Below are positions 62,998 through 64,000 of a stretch of 64,000 nucleotides of DNA, piece after piece (within the stretch, counting starts at the first letter, position 1; each line of letters opens with the position of its first letter). This DNA comes from Tetrahymena thermophila SB210 (Eukaryota > Ciliophora > Oligohymenophorea > Hymenostomatida > Tetrahymenidae). The DNA lies in assembly GCF_000189635.1 (NCBI RefSeq), contig NW_002476370.1:62001-126000 (forward strand), in the 5' to 3' direction. The notes beneath the pieces were generated by a model. The model did not search any database. It saw only the letters and a program-made list of their open reading frames with translations, and was not told the origin of the DNA. The translations under genes were made by a program, and so were the position numbers.

Positions 62998-64000
62998 TCA
63001 TACAAGCTAAAGAATAAAGGAGGAACCACCACCACCTCCGTTGCAGATACCAGCCATACCAATTTTTCCATTTCTTTGACGAAGAACAGTAATTAAGTTT
63101 TAAATTATTCTAGCACCTGACATACTAATTAATTTTAAAAAAATAAGAATATATTTAATTTTAATGAAATTTACCCAATAGGATGACCTAGAGAAACAGC
63201 ACCTCCATTAACATTAACTTTATCATGAGGAACATTCAATATTTTCATGTTGGCAATAGCTGTAACTGAGAATGCTTCGTTGAATTCAAACAAATCTACT
63301 TGATTTAAGGTCAAATTAGCTCTTTTTAGTGCCTTTTCACCAGAGACAGAAGGGGCTATACAAAAATCTACTGGTTCTACTTCAGCATCAGCATAACTTA
63401 AAACCTTAGCTAAAGGTTTAATCTACAATTCCTTTACTTTTTATTCACTCATTAAGACTTTTTAAATAAATTTATTAAATTTATATAATTTTTATTATTT
63501 AATATTAAGTACTTAAAATGCATGCACCGTCATTTAATTTAGAAGAGTTAGCAGCTGTGTTGACACCATTTGGAGTAAAAGCTGGTTTTAATTAAGGAAT
63601 CTTAGCTTTATTGTATCTTAAAGGTTCTTCATCAGCATCAACCTATAAAAATATATATATACATAATATTTTTAATCTTATCATTAATATTTCTAAAAAT
63701 TAATTACAATTTTATTTTAAACAGTAACAGGGACTATATCATTTTTGAATTCAGGAGTCTTTAAAGCCTTTAAGACTCTTTCATAAGATTCAACACAATA
63801 TTCATCATTTTGCTTTCTGTCTATTTTTAAGTCAGCAGCAGTCTTTTCAGCGCAAAAACCCATAGCCTATTTGAATAAATAAAAAATATTAAATTAATTC
63901 GCATCATAATGTTTAAGTAAATACCTTATTGTCATAGAAATTAGTTAATCCATCAAAAGCAGCACCATCAACTAATGTTTAGTTTCCAAAGAGTTGACCC
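62998..64000 (-). CDS. Acetyl-CoA C-acetyltransferase (thiolase), 5' part outside the window
   Basis: Exons (minus): 64000-63925 (cut by the window), 63866-63708, 63642-63513, 63457-63175 and 63124-62998, separated by 50-65-base GT...AG introns. About 258 C-terminal residues are visible. Family motifs in order: GNQTLVDGAAFDGL, DADEEPLR, NSSKLNDGA, the NEAF motif (FEFNEAFSV), the catalytic His in NGGAVSLGHPIGMSGAR, and the C-terminal active-site Cys in GICNGGGGGSS. The NxxGGAVSLGHPIGMSGAR form is typical of acetoacetyl-CoA thiolase (two acetyl-CoA to acetoacetyl-CoA, or the reverse) rather than long-chain ketoacyl thiolase. The nucleophilic Cys near the N terminus and any mitochondrial or peroxisomal targeting signal lie beyond the right edge. 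The C terminus ends LQLV, with no peroxisomal SKL-type signal. Confidence 0.93.

Noticed and set aside
1..64000. Telomere repeats or the 15-base Tetrahymena chromosome breakage sequence
   Set aside because: No CCCCAA/GGGGTT run and no AACCAACC-type core was seen on reading either strand; a string search would confirm this.
1..64000. CRISPR arrays, bacterial operons or Shine-Dalgarno sites
   Set aside because: The tandem repeats do not have short identical repeats with unique spacers, and the genes are intron-containing ciliate genes.

Overview
The window reads as macronuclear-type DNA from a ciliate of the Tetrahymena / hymenostome group. It is extremely AT-rich. Every real gene uses TAA and TAG as sense codons (glutamine wherever a known family allows a check), with TGA as the only stop. 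Introns are short GT...AG introns, mostly 47-110 bases. Genes are intact, with no sign of internal eliminated sequences. A standard-code translation therefore misses almost every gene; the coordinates below were read by hand under the ciliate code.

Layout, left to right. (1) 1-6857, minus: what looks like a 370-bp satellite is a large leucine-rich-repeat (LRR) gene in which each ~30-residue repeat sits on its own ~90-base exon; it runs off the left edge, and two small inverted-repeat elements lie in its introns. (2) 7779-11193, plus: membrane-anchored M16 (insulysin-type) metallopeptidase. (3) ~11661-11736: tRNA-like, Pol III-like element. (4) 12169-14142, minus: single-exon leucine-rich protein. 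(5) 14817-29559, minus: eight intact tandem copies of an unrecognised four-pass membrane protein (313-316 aa) with a cysteine-containing loop; the spacers carry decayed 5' pieces of gene (4). (6) 30180-32618, minus: Asn/Gln-rich protein whose 3' end is duplicated inside the array. (7) 33992-36000, minus: second low-complexity protein. (8) 36822-38020, plus: MORN-repeat protein with an acylation-type N terminus. (9) a 4-kb gene desert. (10) 42036-43815, minus: small acidic/Ser-rich protein. (11) 45184-47808, plus: FCP1-type RNA polymerase II CTD phosphatase with a BRCT domain. (12) 49743-50417, plus: GNAT-like acetyltransferase. (13) 51688-53448, minus: ten-exon LRR protein with the same exon-per-repeat plan as (1). 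(14) 53930-55435, minus: polytopic membrane protein. (15) 56915-57820, plus: two-exon unknown protein. (16) tRNA-Lys(CUU) and tRNA-Glu(UUC). (17) 60298-61533, plus: unknown 411-aa protein. (18) 62998-64000, minus: acetyl-CoA acetyltransferase (thiolase), running off the right edge.

There are no operons; genes are independently placed on both strands. The most notable region is 12-30 kb, where an expanding membrane-protein family has copied fragments of both its flanking genes. All eight copies remain open, a short external segment is hypervariable, and one copy has lost both members of a putative disulphide pair.
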